Of a stretch of DNA of 64,000 nt, positions 34,135-42,208 are shown one piece after another; position 1 is the first letter of the stretch; every line of letters starts with the position of its first letter. The position numbers and the translations under genes were made by a program. The notes under the pieces are model-generated. The model was given only the letters and a program-made list of their open reading frames with translations. It was not told the origin of the DNA and did not search any database. Source of the DNA: an uncultured Erythrobacter sp. (GTDB taxonomy: Bacteria > Pseudomonadota > Alphaproteobacteria > Sphingomonadales > Sphingomonadaceae); the NCBI GenBank assembly GCA_947499505.1, contig CANMOQ010000002.1, positions 868,001-932,000 on the forward strand, written 5' to 3'.

Positions 34135-35000
34135 GACGCTACCTCCGTTTGGAATTCTTGCGCGAAATCCCCGGCGAAGTCTCTGAATGATCGTGCAGGA
34201 CGACCGGTCAAACGTTTCACACTGTCGCTAACTGTGCCCAGTTCTCCCGCCTTCAGCTCGGCGTCGAGTTCGAGCTCCGCGTCGGCATAGGCTTCGCTCT
34301 GTCCAAAGGAGAGCAGTCGCCGCTTGTGCTCTTCAGGCGTAATATCCTCATGGTGTATCGAGCGACCTAGAACGTCAGATAAAACGTCGGCTTGCTGCTG
34401 GAACGACAGGGCCTCCGGGCCAGTCAAGAGATAGGCCTGACCGTCATGGCCGTCTTCGGACAACACGGCCGCCGCACAGGCGGCGATATCTCGCGTGTCG
34501 ATAACGCTGACATTCGCGTCGCCCAACGGGAGGCCGAATACGCCGTCCGACTTTATCGGTTCGGTGAACCAGAACAGATTCTGCATGAACACGTTTGGTC
34601 TCAGGAAGGTCCAGGCAAGGCCCGATGCGCGGATCGCATCCTCGACCGGTCGATGCCAATGTCCGAAGCCGAAGGTGGGCTCCTGATCAGCTGCAATGAC
34701 CGAGAACTTGACGATCCGCTTGATGCCTGCCGCCATGGCGGCTTCGACCGCTGCCAACTCGCGAGTGGGCAACGCCGGATCGGCAGAAGAAATCAGCATC
34801 AGCGTCCGTGCGCCGCGCATCGCAGGCGCGAGCGTTTCGGGCGCGTCGAAGTCGCCCCGAACCAGTTCGACACTATCAGGGAGCCGTCCGCGTGCCCGAT
34901 CGGGATCGCGTACCATGCCGCGCACTGCGGCACCGCGTTCGGCCAGAAGACGAACGATTTCCGATCCGTTACCGCCTGTGGCTCCTGTCACAACAATCAT
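34131..35000 (-). CDS. NmrA-like NAD(P)H-binding protein (atypical SDR)
   Basis: 289 aa atypical short-chain dehydrogenase. GATGGNGSEIVRLLAERGAAV (about 5-25) binds the nucleotide, with MVRDPDRARG after it; WTFLRPNVFMQNLFW near 130-144 and DTRDIAACAAAVLSEDGHDGQAYLLTGPEALS near 167-198 are typical of the NmrA/YtfG quinone-oxidoreductase group. Many members act on quinones or other small electrophiles, others only sense NADP(H). It overlaps the genes on both sides by four bases within the operon. Confidence 0.85.
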   Translation of the reverse strand: MIVVTGATGGNGSEIVRLLAERGAAVRGMVRDPDRARGRLPDSVELVRGDFDAPETLAPAMRGARTLMLISSADPALPTRELAAVEAAMAAGIKRIVKFSVIAADQEPTFGFGHWHRPVEDAIRASGLAWTFLRPNVFMQNLFWFTEPIKSDGVFGLPLGDANVSVIDTRDIAACAAAVLSEDGHDGQAYLLTGPEALSFQQQADVLSDVLGRSIHHEDITPEEHKRRLLSFGQSEAYADAELELDAELKAGELGTVSDSVKRLTGRPARSFRDFAGDFAQEFQTEVAS

Positions 35001-35974
35001 TGCACCGCCTCCTCTTCGTTTCGGTTGAATTGCAATCGAACGAGTGTCGCCTCACCTGTGCCGCCGATGAACACCCCGCCCGTGCCCAGGGCGTAGAGCG
35101 TGCGCCCATCCGGCGACAGTTCGACGGCAGTCGCGCCGTTGACATCCTGATCGAGGACCGGTTCCACGCTGCCATCGCGATTGCGGACCAGCACGACGTC
35201 CGTGTGCGGCGCAAAGAACAAACGTCCGTCGGAGGCGTGCTTGAAATCGTCGATCGCGGGTAGGTTCGCGACCAATTCGAGGTCGCCGGAGGGCGCATCG
35301 TCTTCACCGATGCCGAGCCGGTAGAGCGACGCATTTGCGGAATTCGCGAGATAGAGCGCGCCTTTATACATTTGGAGGCCGTTGAGCCCAAAGCCCGATG
35401 GATCGCTTGGCGCAAGCCCCGCGTCCTCGAACCAGATCGATGCATCGCCCGATTGCAGATCGACGCGCCAGATTCGGCCGTTCGCGGAATCGCCGAGAAG
35501 AACGACACTGCCGGACAACAATGCCATGCCATTCAGTGCTACTGCCTGCGAAATTTCGATCGCTTCTAGAACGTCTCCATCGGGCGTGACGATCATCAGG
35601 ACGTTGCCGAGACCCTCTTCGGTCGGGGCCGCCATCGATCTGCGATGCGCGAGAACGACGAAGTCTGTGTCGCGGGCGACGACATTCATCGCGTGAGCGC
35701 CCAGATCGATAGGTGGCCGCAGGCCTTCGTCCGGTCGCCATATCTCCAAACGCTTCGCAGTGTAATTGGTGAACACCACATCGCCATTCGGCGCGATCTC
35801 GAGGTTCTCCAGAAAGGTCCCCGGCTCAAAACGGGCAAGCGTCTCCGCACCAGCACCGGTTTCTGCCTGGGAGACCCCGCCGGAACAGGCGACGATCAGT
35901 ACGAGCGATGCCGCAAGGCCAGCCGCGCGCATCTGCCCGATCGCTCGCAGGGCATGGTTCAGATCGAGGCTCAT
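34997..35974 (-). CDS. Beta-propeller lipoprotein (SMP-30/gluconolactonase-like)
   Basis: 325 aa. The N terminus carries a hydrophobic segment with a lipobox LIVAC, predicting lipid attachment at about Cys30 and display in the periplasm. The rest shows repeated blades such as LENLEIAPNGDVVFTNYTAK, NGLQMYKGALYLANSANASL and GRLFFAPHTDVVLVRN, with a final ATAVELSPDGRTLYALG, in keeping with a six-bladed propeller of the SMP-30/gluconolactonase/strictosidine-synthase type. Lactone hydrolysis is possible but the metal ligands were not all traced. Overlaps the NHase-like gene upstream by four bases. Confidence 0.75.
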   Translation of the reverse strand: MSLDLNHALRAIGQMRAAGLAASLVLIVACSGGVSQAETGAGAETLARFEPGTFLENLEIAPNGDVVFTNYTAKRLEIWRPDEGLRPPIDLGAHAMNVVARDTDFVVLAHRRSMAAPTEEGLGNVLMIVTPDGDVLEAIEISQAVALNGMALLSGSVVLLGDSANGRIWRVDLQSGDASIWFEDAGLAPSDPSGFGLNGLQMYKGALYLANSANASLYRLGIGEDDAPSGDLELVANLPAIDDFKHASDGRLFFAPHTDVVLVRNRDGSVEPVLDQDVNGATAVELSPDGRTLYALGTGGVFIGGTGEATLVRLQFNRNEEEAVQ

Positions 35975-36651
35975 CCGACCATCCCCGTGATTTCAGAGCC
36001 ATCCACGTCGCGCATAAGCCGCGGCCAGACGAGCCACTGCCACCAAGTGTGGGCTATCGAAAAAAGGCTCGCATGATGTTTGCCGCCGTCCGCAATTCGC
36101 TCGTCGGCCGGATCGGTCGGCAGGACAAGCGTGTAGGCGTCGGTCTCTTCAATCGCACGAACGTCGAGATCCGGGTGGAACGTCCCCCCCATCTCGCTCT
36201 CCAGCGTCCTGCGCGGATCGGACAACAGGGCCGCGCGCCAGTCGGGATCGGTCCAGCTCCGCCCAATAATCTGGACGTTGAGCGCGCCGAGAAAGGGGTC
36301 GACCACCTCGCCGTGCTCGCGGCGCATCCACCAGTAAAAGCCGTGCGCAAGCATCCACCAGTCGGAGATTTGCTCATAGCGATACCAGAGCTCAGTTTTG
36401 GGTGGGATACGCGGAACGACGAAGATGAATTCGTCAGTCGCCTTGTCAACAATCCGAAGGTCCATGCCTTCAGGTTCTGGCAGCCCTGTCAGCTCGAAAT
36501 AGGTCTTCGGGCTCTCGGCCAACTTCTGCCGAAGCGCGGCATCCTTCCAAGTGAGATGACCCAATTCAGCTGCGAGAGACTCGCGGTAGGGACCGAAGGG
36601 GCGAACATCAATGCCGCTCCAAGTGCGCTTGGTTTGCAGTTGCTGGGTCAT
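35971..36651 (-). CDS. Protein with two nitrile-hydratase-alpha/NHLP-like repeats, cysteine-free
   Basis: 226 aa. Two segments share the NHase-alpha (NHLP) pattern W-x-D-x-x-x-R-x-x-L-x-x-x-P...: LTWKDAALRQKLAESPKTYF with FELTGLPEPEGMDLRIVDK and FIFVVP (about 32-82), and SWTDPDWRAALLSDPRRTLE with FHPDLDVRAIEET and YTLVLP (about 130-180). Nitrile hydratase alpha subunits are built from the same two motifs joined by the metal-binding VCxLCSC claw; here the linker is an aromatic-rich WYRYEQISDWWMLAHGFYWW-type stretch and there is no Cys anywhere. So a nitrile hydratase activity of the known kind is excluded. RiPP-leader use is unlikely as no maturation genes are near. Function unknown; it is embedded by overlaps in the operon. 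Confidence 0.65.
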   Translation of the reverse strand: MTQQLQTKRTWSGIDVRPFGPYRESLAAELGHLTWKDAALRQKLAESPKTYFELTGLPEPEGMDLRIVDKATDEFIFVVPRIPPKTELWYRYEQISDWWMLAHGFYWWMRREHGEVVDPFLGALNVQIIGRSWTDPDWRAALLSDPRRTLESEMGGTFHPDLDVRAIEETDAYTLVLPTDPADERIADGGKHHASLFSIAHTWWQWLVWPRLMRDVDGSEITGMVG

Positions 36652-36754
36652 GGCAATTCAGTTCCTTTTCCATTTGCGGCCGATCGCACCATCGCCGCAG
36701 CCGCACGATCTCCGGCTTGGGCGCTGGTAACGACGGCACTGGCATCCGCGACGC

Positions 36755-37249
36755 TTATGCGCCGTTCTCCGGCACGGTCCGCGGCGGCGCGCCAGGCGCC
36801 CCATTGTCGATTGTCCACGATCCAGCCGTCCGAAAGGCATTGGCGATAGCGAAAGTGTCCTCGTAGAAGTGATAGGATGCGATCTTTCCCTCGCGCACCA
36901 CAGCATGCATGGCGAAGTCGCTATCGGCGGCGTGCCCGGTGGATTTCGCCACAAAGCGGAGAGTGCCGAACACCGCCACTTGGTCGCCGTCGACAATGAA
37001 CGTATGATCATCGAAGCCGCGAACTTCAAAGTTCGCATTCAGAAGTTCCTGAAAGGCGATGATCTCGGCGATCCCGGTCCACGTCCCGGCCCAGGGAATG
37101 GCCTGTTTGGTTTCGGCTGACATCTGCTCGCTGGCAAAGTTCAGATAGACCGCATCTTCCGTGAAGAGGTCGGGAATGAGGTCGCGCCAGTTGGCCTCGC
37201 GAAAGCTGGCATAATACGCGCGTACGGTCGCTTCGGGGGAGCGTGTCAT
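36755..37249 (-). CDS. SnoaL/NTF2-like protein (copy 2)
   Basis: 164 aa NTF2-like protein, VRAYYASFREANWRDLIPDL, AIPWAGTWTGIAEIIAFQEL and VVREGKIASYHFYEDTFAIA marking the fold. The start is placed at ATG 37249; the frame is open further upstream but that part is antisense to the SDR. It is a paralogue of the copy at 33095 and about 20 residues longer at the C terminus. A 103-base gap separates it from the NHase-like gene. As with copy 1, isomerase, cyclase or hydratase chemistry is possible; the pair may form a heteromer. Confidence 0.8.
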   Translation of the reverse strand: MTRSPEATVRAYYASFREANWRDLIPDLFTEDAVYLNFASEQMSAETKQAIPWAGTWTGIAEIIAFQELLNANFEVRGFDDHTFIVDGDQVAVFGTLRFVAKSTGHAADSDFAMHAVVREGKIASYHFYEDTFAIANAFRTAGSWTIDNGAPGAPPRTVPENGA

Positions 37250-37307
37250 CTCGTAATCCCCTTCATATCCGTCTGCTTCTGTTGCGGGCTCCTGAAGGCT
37301 GGTCGTA

Positions 37308-38039
37308 TCACCATGGCAGCGTGCCTTCCCTGTTGCGAAAACTTCCATCCGGCGCATCGACGCCGCCGGTCGCAATGCCGAGCGCGAGGTCTGCCGCATC
37401 CTCAGGCGTATTGGGAGCATCCGGCCCGCCAATGTCGGTTTGCGTCCAACCCGGGCACATGGCGTGTACGGTAACGGACGTGTCTTTCAGTGCCTTTGAA
37501 AGAAGCGCAGTGACCCCGTTCAACGCCATCTTCGATAGTCGATACGAGCCCGCCTTCATCGAAGCATAATCGTTTTCCGGATCGAGGGTCGCGGCGATCG
37601 ACCCGGCTTCGGAAGAGACGTTGATGATGCTGGCACCATCCTTCGATGCTTCCAGCAGAGGCAGCAAGGCCCGCGATATGCGCAAGGGGCCAATCGCGTT
37701 GATCGCAAGAGAGGCGTCTATATTCTCATAAGAAGCGGCAATGATGTCGTGCTCTTGGCCAACATTTATTCCGGCATTGTTGACCAGAACGGATATGCTC
37801 GAATGGGCCTTGGCGAGCGCATCTGCCGCAGCGTCTATTGATGCAGGGGCGGTCACATCGAGTGGCATAGCTTCGGCGCTACCGCCCTTCGCTGCTATAG
37901 CTTCCCGGACCTCTTCGGCTTGCGCCGCGTCGCGCGCACCGATCACGACGTGGTAGCCCGCGTCCGCGAACCGGAGCGCGGTGGCACGGCCGATGCCGCG
38001 ATTGGCGCCGGTGATGACTGCAATCTTCGCCCCGCTCAT
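37308..38039 (-). CDS. SDR family oxidoreductase
   Basis: Classical short-chain dehydrogenase, 243 aa, similar to the carbonyl reductase/WcbP-like group. NAD(P)-binding ITGANRGIGRATALRFADAG (8-27), NNAGIN near 84-89, catalytic Ser in INVSSEAGS and Tyr-Lys in SYRLSKMALNG (about 150-157), and HAMCPGWTQTDIGGPDAPNT near 176-195. ATG 38039 overlaps the aldehyde dehydrogenase stop by four bases. With the aldehyde dehydrogenase it could carry out alcohol-aldehyde-acid conversion for the operon's substrate. Confidence 0.9.
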   Translation of the reverse strand: MSGAKIAVITGANRGIGRATALRFADAGYHVVIGARDAAQAEEVREAIAAKGGSAEAMPLDVTAPASIDAAADALAKAHSSISVLVNNAGINVGQEHDIIAASYENIDASLAINAIGPLRISRALLPLLEASKDGASIINVSSEAGSIAATLDPENDYASMKAGSYRLSKMALNGVTALLSKALKDTSVTVHAMCPGWTQTDIGGPDAPNTPEDAADLALGIATGGVDAPDGSFRNREGTLPW

Positions 38040-39559
38040 GATGCGGTCTCCGCGATGGAAGGTAGCCAGATGGATTTGGTCTGGGTGTAATTCTCCAGCG
38101 CCTGTCGTCCGCACTCGCGACCAAAGCCGGATTGCTTGACACCGCCGAAAGGCACGGAAACGTCGAAATAATTGTAACTGTTGATCCAGCAAGTCCCGGC
38201 TTTAAGGGCGTTCGCGACGCGTAGGGCCTTGGCCATGTCCGTCGTCTGCACGCCCGAGGCGAGGCCGAACGTGGTATCATTGGCGATGCGGATCGCTTCG
38301 GCCTCGTCATCGAAAGGAATGACAGTCAGGACCGGCCCGAAGATTTCCTCTTGAGCGATGGCCATGTCGTTTGTGCCAAGAAAAATCGTCGGTTGGTGGA
38401 ACCAGCCTTTGCCGCCCAATCCTTCAGGCTCTGCCCGCTCGCCGCCATAGCGCAGGTCAGCACCGGCCTCGCGGCCCTTGCGGACATAGCTCTCGACCTT
38501 CTTCAACTGACCTTCATCCGCCATCGGGCCGAGGAATGTAGCGGCATCAAGCGGATCGCCGATGACGAGTGCACCCGCAGCTGCGACCAGTGCCGCGAGA
38601 ACCTCTTCAAGAGCCGAACGCTCCACCAGAAGACGCGATCCTGCGGTGCAAATTTCGCCCTTGTTGTAGAAAATGCCGAAGATCGCGTTTTGTATTGCGT
38701 TATTCATGTCTGCATCGGCGAAGATGATATGGGCTGACTTGCCGCCCAGCTCCATCGTCACTTTCTTCACTGTGTCGGCGCTCTTCGCGATGATCCCTTT
38801 GCCGACACCGGTTGAGCCGGTGAAGGCGATCTTGTCGACATCAGAGTGTGTCACCAGCGTATCGCCAATATCCGATCCAGGTCCGGTCACGAGGTTGTAG
38901 ACCCCTGCGGGTACGCCCGCTTCCTCGAACGCCATGGCGAGGCGCACAGCTGATAGCGGTGTGCCGGAAGCGGGCTTGTGGATGATCGTGTTCCCGGCCG
39001 CCATGGCAGGTGCGATCTTGGTCGCCGAGAGCAGCAACGGGAAATTGAAAGGTGTGATTGCCGCCACAACGCCGACCGGCTCGCGCACTGACATGACCTG
39101 ACGTGCGGCATGGTCGGGGGGCGGTGAGACGGTGCGCGCGTCACCATCCGGATCAGCTGCCGCTGCGCCAAAGAAACGGAACAAATCCGCGAGGAGGACG
39201 GCATCGATGCTGCGGGCGAACTGGATGGGCTTGCCCATATCGAGCGTCTCGCACCGCGCGAACTCGTCAGCATGGCGCTCGACGATGTCGGCGACCGTGA
39301 TCATCAGACCTTGGCGCTCCGGCGCCGGCATGCGGGCCCACTCTGCATCGTCAGCGCGTCGCCGCGCGGCTGCGATGGCCGCTTCAACATCATCCTTGCC
39401 GCCCTTGGCGACGGTGGTGATGACAGACTCGGTCGTCGGGTCGCCTGTTTCCATGCGATCACCTGAGGCACTCTCGCGCCAAGTGCCGCCGACATAGAGT
39501 TGACAGTCCTCGACTGGAGAAGTCCTGTTGCCGGTTGCGCACGCTGTTTCAGTTTGCAT
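38036..39559 (-). CDS. Aldehyde dehydrogenase family protein
   Basis: NAD(P)-dependent aldehyde dehydrogenase, 507 aa. It has YVGGTWRESASG near 23-34, the PFNFPLLLSATKIAPAMAAG cofactor region, GSTGVGKGI near 250, the catalytic Glu in VTMELGGKSAHIIF (about 270) and Cys in NKGEICTAGSRLLV (about 305), then QEEIFGPVLTVIPF. It is the first structural gene of the long minus-strand operon, 125 bases after the second AraC gene, and a 21-bp direct repeat lies 68-108 bases before its start. Substrate aldehyde unknown. Confidence 0.94.
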   Translation of the reverse strand: MQTETACATGNRTSPVEDCQLYVGGTWRESASGDRMETGDPTTESVITTVAKGGKDDVEAAIAAARRRADDAEWARMPAPERQGLMITVADIVERHADEFARCETLDMGKPIQFARSIDAVLLADLFRFFGAAAADPDGDARTVSPPPDHAARQVMSVREPVGVVAAITPFNFPLLLSATKIAPAMAAGNTIIHKPASGTPLSAVRLAMAFEEAGVPAGVYNLVTGPGSDIGDTLVTHSDVDKIAFTGSTGVGKGIIAKSADTVKKVTMELGGKSAHIIFADADMNNAIQNAIFGIFYNKGEICTAGSRLLVERSALEEVLAALVAAAGALVIGDPLDAATFLGPMADEGQLKKVESYVRKGREAGADLRYGGERAEPEGLGGKGWFHQPTIFLGTNDMAIAQEEIFGPVLTVIPFDDEAEAIRIANDTTFGLASGVQTTDMAKALRVANALKAGTCWINSYNYFDVSVPFGGVKQSGFGRECGRQALENYTQTKSIWLPSIAETAS

Positions 39560-39626
39560 GGTCAGTCGTCCTCCATTGCACGACCGATATGCGATCGCTT
39601 AGGAAGCTTAGCGGACGGAATCGGTT

Positions 39627-39667
39627 GCGTTTTCTACACTTCGGACGCGCTTTTGCATGATTCGAAC
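39627..39667 (-). promoter_or_regulatory. Tandem direct repeat, candidate AraC operator
   Basis: GCGTTTTCTACACTTCGGAC (39627-39646) is followed directly by GCGCTTTTGCATGATTCGAAC (39647-39667). The two copies share GCG-TTTT-A-TTCG-AC with a 20-21-base period, the head-to-tail arrangement typical of AraC-family sites. It lies 68-108 bases upstream of the aldehyde dehydrogenase start. Confidence 0.55.
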
Positions 39668-39683
39668 GAAACGTCGCTCATGC

Positions 39684-40601
39684 TCAGAGAAGGCGATCGC
39701 TCCGGCGCGCGAATGCCGGTGTGACGCCAAATGCTTCTTTGAAACACCGTGTCAGGTGGCCTTGGTTGGCGAAGCCGCAACGATACGCGACTTCGGCGAT
39801 CGAGACGTTTGCCATACGCAGTAGTTCCTTTGCCCGCTCGCAGCGGCGGCGGGTGACGTAGTTCCAGACTGGCTCACCCACCGTTGCCTTGAACGTCCGA
39901 GAAAAGTGGCCCGACGACAGGCAGGATATAGCAGCCAGGTCGGCGATGGTCAGCGACTCTCCGTAGTGCGCCTCGATGTAATCGATCACCCGAGCGATGC
40001 GCTCATCCTCCGGGCGCGCGCCACCTAATGGTGCGAGATTACCAGCTCCGGAAAGTTCGGCAAGAAGCTGCAGCGTCAGACCGTCAAGGAGGAGATGATT
40101 GGCTTGCAACGGATCCTGCAGAACCTGCCACATCCGATCCATTAGCCGAGACGTCGAGATCGGCGCAGCTCTGACACGCCCGATCCAATGGCCGAAATTT
40201 GATCCATCTGGCGTTATGCCCGCGCTTTGCATTTCTTCGGTTAGGGAGGTGACCGGAAGCGTCAAGGCCATAATCGAATGGCGATGGTTCACCCGCGTCC
40301 GGATCGCGGTATTCGCCGGATAAACCGTAAACCCAGTGGGAGATTTTTCGTTGATTGTCAGGCCGTCGCCGCAATCGATTAACACCTCTTTCAAAGCGTT
40401 GTTGCCACGACAGAACACGATCTCAGGCACAGCCGAATCTATGAAATCTATCGGCCCCTGATCAACGTTTACTATGCTCACGCCAAACGATCCGCCGGCG
40501 CGGTGGTCCTGCGGAAAAGCGGAATAAGCCGACTCAAGATAAAATTCGGCGTATGTTGAAAAGGCCCTGTCTGGATCGGCTGCGTGCTGAGGAACGCTCA
40601 T
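39684..40601 (-). CDS. AraC family transcriptional regulator (tandem copy 2)
   Basis: 305 aa: cupin-like/AraC-binding N-terminal domain (about 1-190, FPQDHRAGGSFGVSIVNVDQ, FTVYPANTAIRTRVNHRHS) and C-terminal HTH (about 205-300, YGESLTIADLAAISCLSSGH, FSRTFKATVGEPVWNYVTRR, AYRCGFANQGHLTRCFKEAF). It is plainly homologous along its whole length to the regulator at 40598; both start with MxxPQHAADPD. The start overlaps the stop of copy 1 by four bases. It probably controls the aldehyde dehydrogenase operon that begins 125 bases downstream. Confidence 0.9.
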   Translation of the reverse strand: MSVPQHAADPDRAFSTYAEFYLESAYSAFPQDHRAGGSFGVSIVNVDQGPIDFIDSAVPEIVFCRGNNALKEVLIDCGDGLTINEKSPTGFTVYPANTAIRTRVNHRHSIMALTLPVTSLTEEMQSAGITPDGSNFGHWIGRVRAAPISTSRLMDRMWQVLQDPLQANHLLLDGLTLQLLAELSGAGNLAPLGGARPEDERIARVIDYIEAHYGESLTIADLAAISCLSSGHFSRTFKATVGEPVWNYVTRRRCERAKELLRMANVSIAEVAYRCGFANQGHLTRCFKEAFGVTPAFARRSDRLL

Positions 40602-41512
40602 GATAGCCCGCTCTGCCTGATCGCACCCGGTGTGGTGCCGAAATGCTCATTACACAGTCTTGTCAGGTGGCCCTGATTGGCAAAGCCACAGCGATAGGCG
40701 ATCTCGGTGAGGGGTAACCGTGTCGTCAGCAGCATCTCCTTTGCCCGCTCGCAGCGACGGCAGGTGACGTAGGTCCAGACCGGTGCGCCCACCGTGGCTT
40801 TAAACGTGCGTGAGAAATGGCCAGGTGACAGGCAAGCGACAGCCGCTAACTCGCCGATACTGAGCGCCTCCCCGTAGTGCGCCTCAATGTAGTCAATCAC
40901 CCGAACGATGCGCTCGTCCTCCGGGTGCGCGCCACCCAATGGTGCGAGATCGCCCGCACCTGAAAGTTCGGCCAGGAACTGTAGAGTCAGCCCATCGAGG
41001 AGGAGATGATCGGTTTTTGATGGATCCTGCAGAACCTGCCACATCCGATCCATTAGCCGGGAGGTCGAGAGCGGCTGGGGCCTGAGGCGGCCCAACCAAG
41101 GGCCGAAGCTTGATCCATCCTGAGTAATGCCAGCGCTATGTATTTCTTCAGTGAGGGAGGCGACAGGAAGCGCCAGCTGTGTGAGGGCATGGGAATGCTG
41201 GACCTGGGTTCGGTTTGCGGTATTCGCTGGATAGATCGCAAGGCCGCGAGAGAAGCGTCCGCTGATGTCCGGACCATCTCCGCAATCAATCATCACGCCG
41301 AGTGATTCAGTATCGCCACGGCAAAACACAAGATCGGGCACCGGCGCGTCGATAAAGTCAATCGGCTCTTGATCGACCTTCATCATCGTCACACCAAAGG
41401 ACCCACCAGTGCGGTGGTCCTGCGGAAAGACAGAATAGGCCGACTTGCGATAAAAGTCGGCGAAATTCGAGAAGCTCTGGTCCGGATCGGCTGCGTGCTG
41501 CGGGCCCGTCAT
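40598..41512 (-). CDS. AraC family transcriptional regulator (tandem copy 1)
   Basis: 304 aa paralogue of the adjacent regulator, same domain order: sensing domain (FPQDHRTGGSFGVTMMKVDQ, LAIYPANTANRTQVQHSHAL) then HTH (YGEALSIGELAAVACLSPGH, FSRTFKATVGAPVWTYVTCR, AYRCGFANQGHLTRLCNEHF). By eye identity to copy 2 is above 60 per cent. Differences cluster in the effector domain near 60-90 and in the last 15 residues. Being first in the pair and preceded by a half-site like those of the direct repeat at 39627, it may autoregulate. Recent duplication with ligand divergence is likely. Confidence 0.9.
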   Translation of the reverse strand: MTGPQHAADPDQSFSNFADFYRKSAYSVFPQDHRTGGSFGVTMMKVDQEPIDFIDAPVPDLVFCRGDTESLGVMIDCGDGPDISGRFSRGLAIYPANTANRTQVQHSHALTQLALPVASLTEEIHSAGITQDGSSFGPWLGRLRPQPLSTSRLMDRMWQVLQDPSKTDHLLLDGLTLQFLAELSGAGDLAPLGGAHPEDERIVRVIDYIEAHYGEALSIGELAAVACLSPGHFSRTFKATVGAPVWTYVTCRRCERAKEMLLTTRLPLTEIAYRCGFANQGHLTRLCNEHFGTTPGAIRQSGLS

Positions 41513-41541
41513 CTAAGAATACTCTGCGGTCAAGCGCTCAC

Positions 41542-41559
41542 GCGCTTGCGCATGTCGAA
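41542..41559 (-). promoter_or_regulatory. Half-site resembling the AraC direct repeat
   Basis: GCGCTTGCGCATGTCGAA, 30-47 bases upstream of AraC copy 1, resembles GCGCTTTTGCATGATTCGAA at 39647 (shared GCGCTT, GCATG and TCGAA). This may be an autoregulatory site; a single imperfect copy is weak evidence. Confidence 0.3.
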
Positions 41560-42116
41560 ATCGGGCGTGTCGCCATTCTAGAGAGGTTCCAAATCCGAAC
41601 ATGTCTAGAAAGTATAGCATCTTGAGCGACCCTGGCAAAATCGCAACCCAGAACGGTGACTGCATGTTAACATCGAAGTGTTTCACTTTTCTGATCTGAC
41701 TTACGCCTAAAAGTTCGGTTCGACGTAAGCAACGCGACAGGACGCGACGTAGATGCAAAGCACTGAACTAAAAAAAGGAATGGCAACCGAGAGGATTCGA
41801 ACGTTTGGCTTGCCTTCGAAGAGTGAACCGGACATCCACTCCGCCCATTGTTTTGTCGATTTCTTTTTGCAGTGCCGTTTGCAATTGCCGGGTTTGGCTT
41901 ACTCCTCCGGCACTCATTTCTGACGGAAAGTGAGTCCGGGGCGCTGGAATAGAAATTGCTATATTCGTCATGGTGCCAGCGCGAGGCCTGCTTTCCGGGC
42001 AGTGGTACTAAGTCAAGACCTCGATCACGCTCCCCATGGTGCCGCCACTTGATCGGCCACCTTTGGCAATAGTTGGACAGCTAGCGGTTGGTTCCGTTTT
42101 TGGTACTGACTTCGAA

Positions 42117-42133
42117 AAAGCTGCCATTCAGCT
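42117..42133 (+). repeat. Dispersed intergenic repeat, copy A
   Basis: AAAGCTGCCATTCAGCT, identical to 44514-44530 and similar to copies near 46660 and 55482. Found only between genes. Confidence 0.5.
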
Positions 42134-42208
42134 CCCGGGCTGGGAAGCAGTCGGTCCGGTTCTGGTCGCGGGAGTGCGATAAGCGGTCATTCGCCCTGAA
42201 CGACTTCC

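Larger units (their letters stand above)
41513..42208. other. Gene-poor region with tRNA-3'-end-like segment
   Basis: No gene is confidently supported. A 67-codon frame (41768-41971, minus strand) has no recognised family. At 41781-41802 the minus strand reads as a tRNA 3' half (T-loop GTTCGAATCC, then CTCTCGGTTGCCA), but the T-stem 5' side does not pair and no other tRNA arm precedes it, so it is a fragment, as left by integration at a tRNA gene. A copy of the dispersed AAAGCTGCCATTCAGCT repeat lies at 42117-42133. Confidence 0.4.

Noticed and set aside
35971..36651. Reading the NHase-like protein as a RiPP precursor
   Set aside because: No core-like peptide tail, no YcaO, radical SAM, lanthionine or peptidase-exporter genes nearby, and the domain is duplicated over 226 residues.
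35908..36849. Open frame of 313 codons on the plus strand
   Set aside because: Antisense to the NHase-like gene and its neighbours; composition is that of a shadow frame.
41513..41758. 81-codon frame on the minus strand as a small gene
   Set aside because: No ribosome-binding site or similarity; it overlaps the probable promoter of the AraC pair.
41768..41971. 67-codon frame as a confident gene
   Set aside because: No recognised family and its 3' end coincides with the tRNA-like fragment; listed only as part of a gene-poor region.
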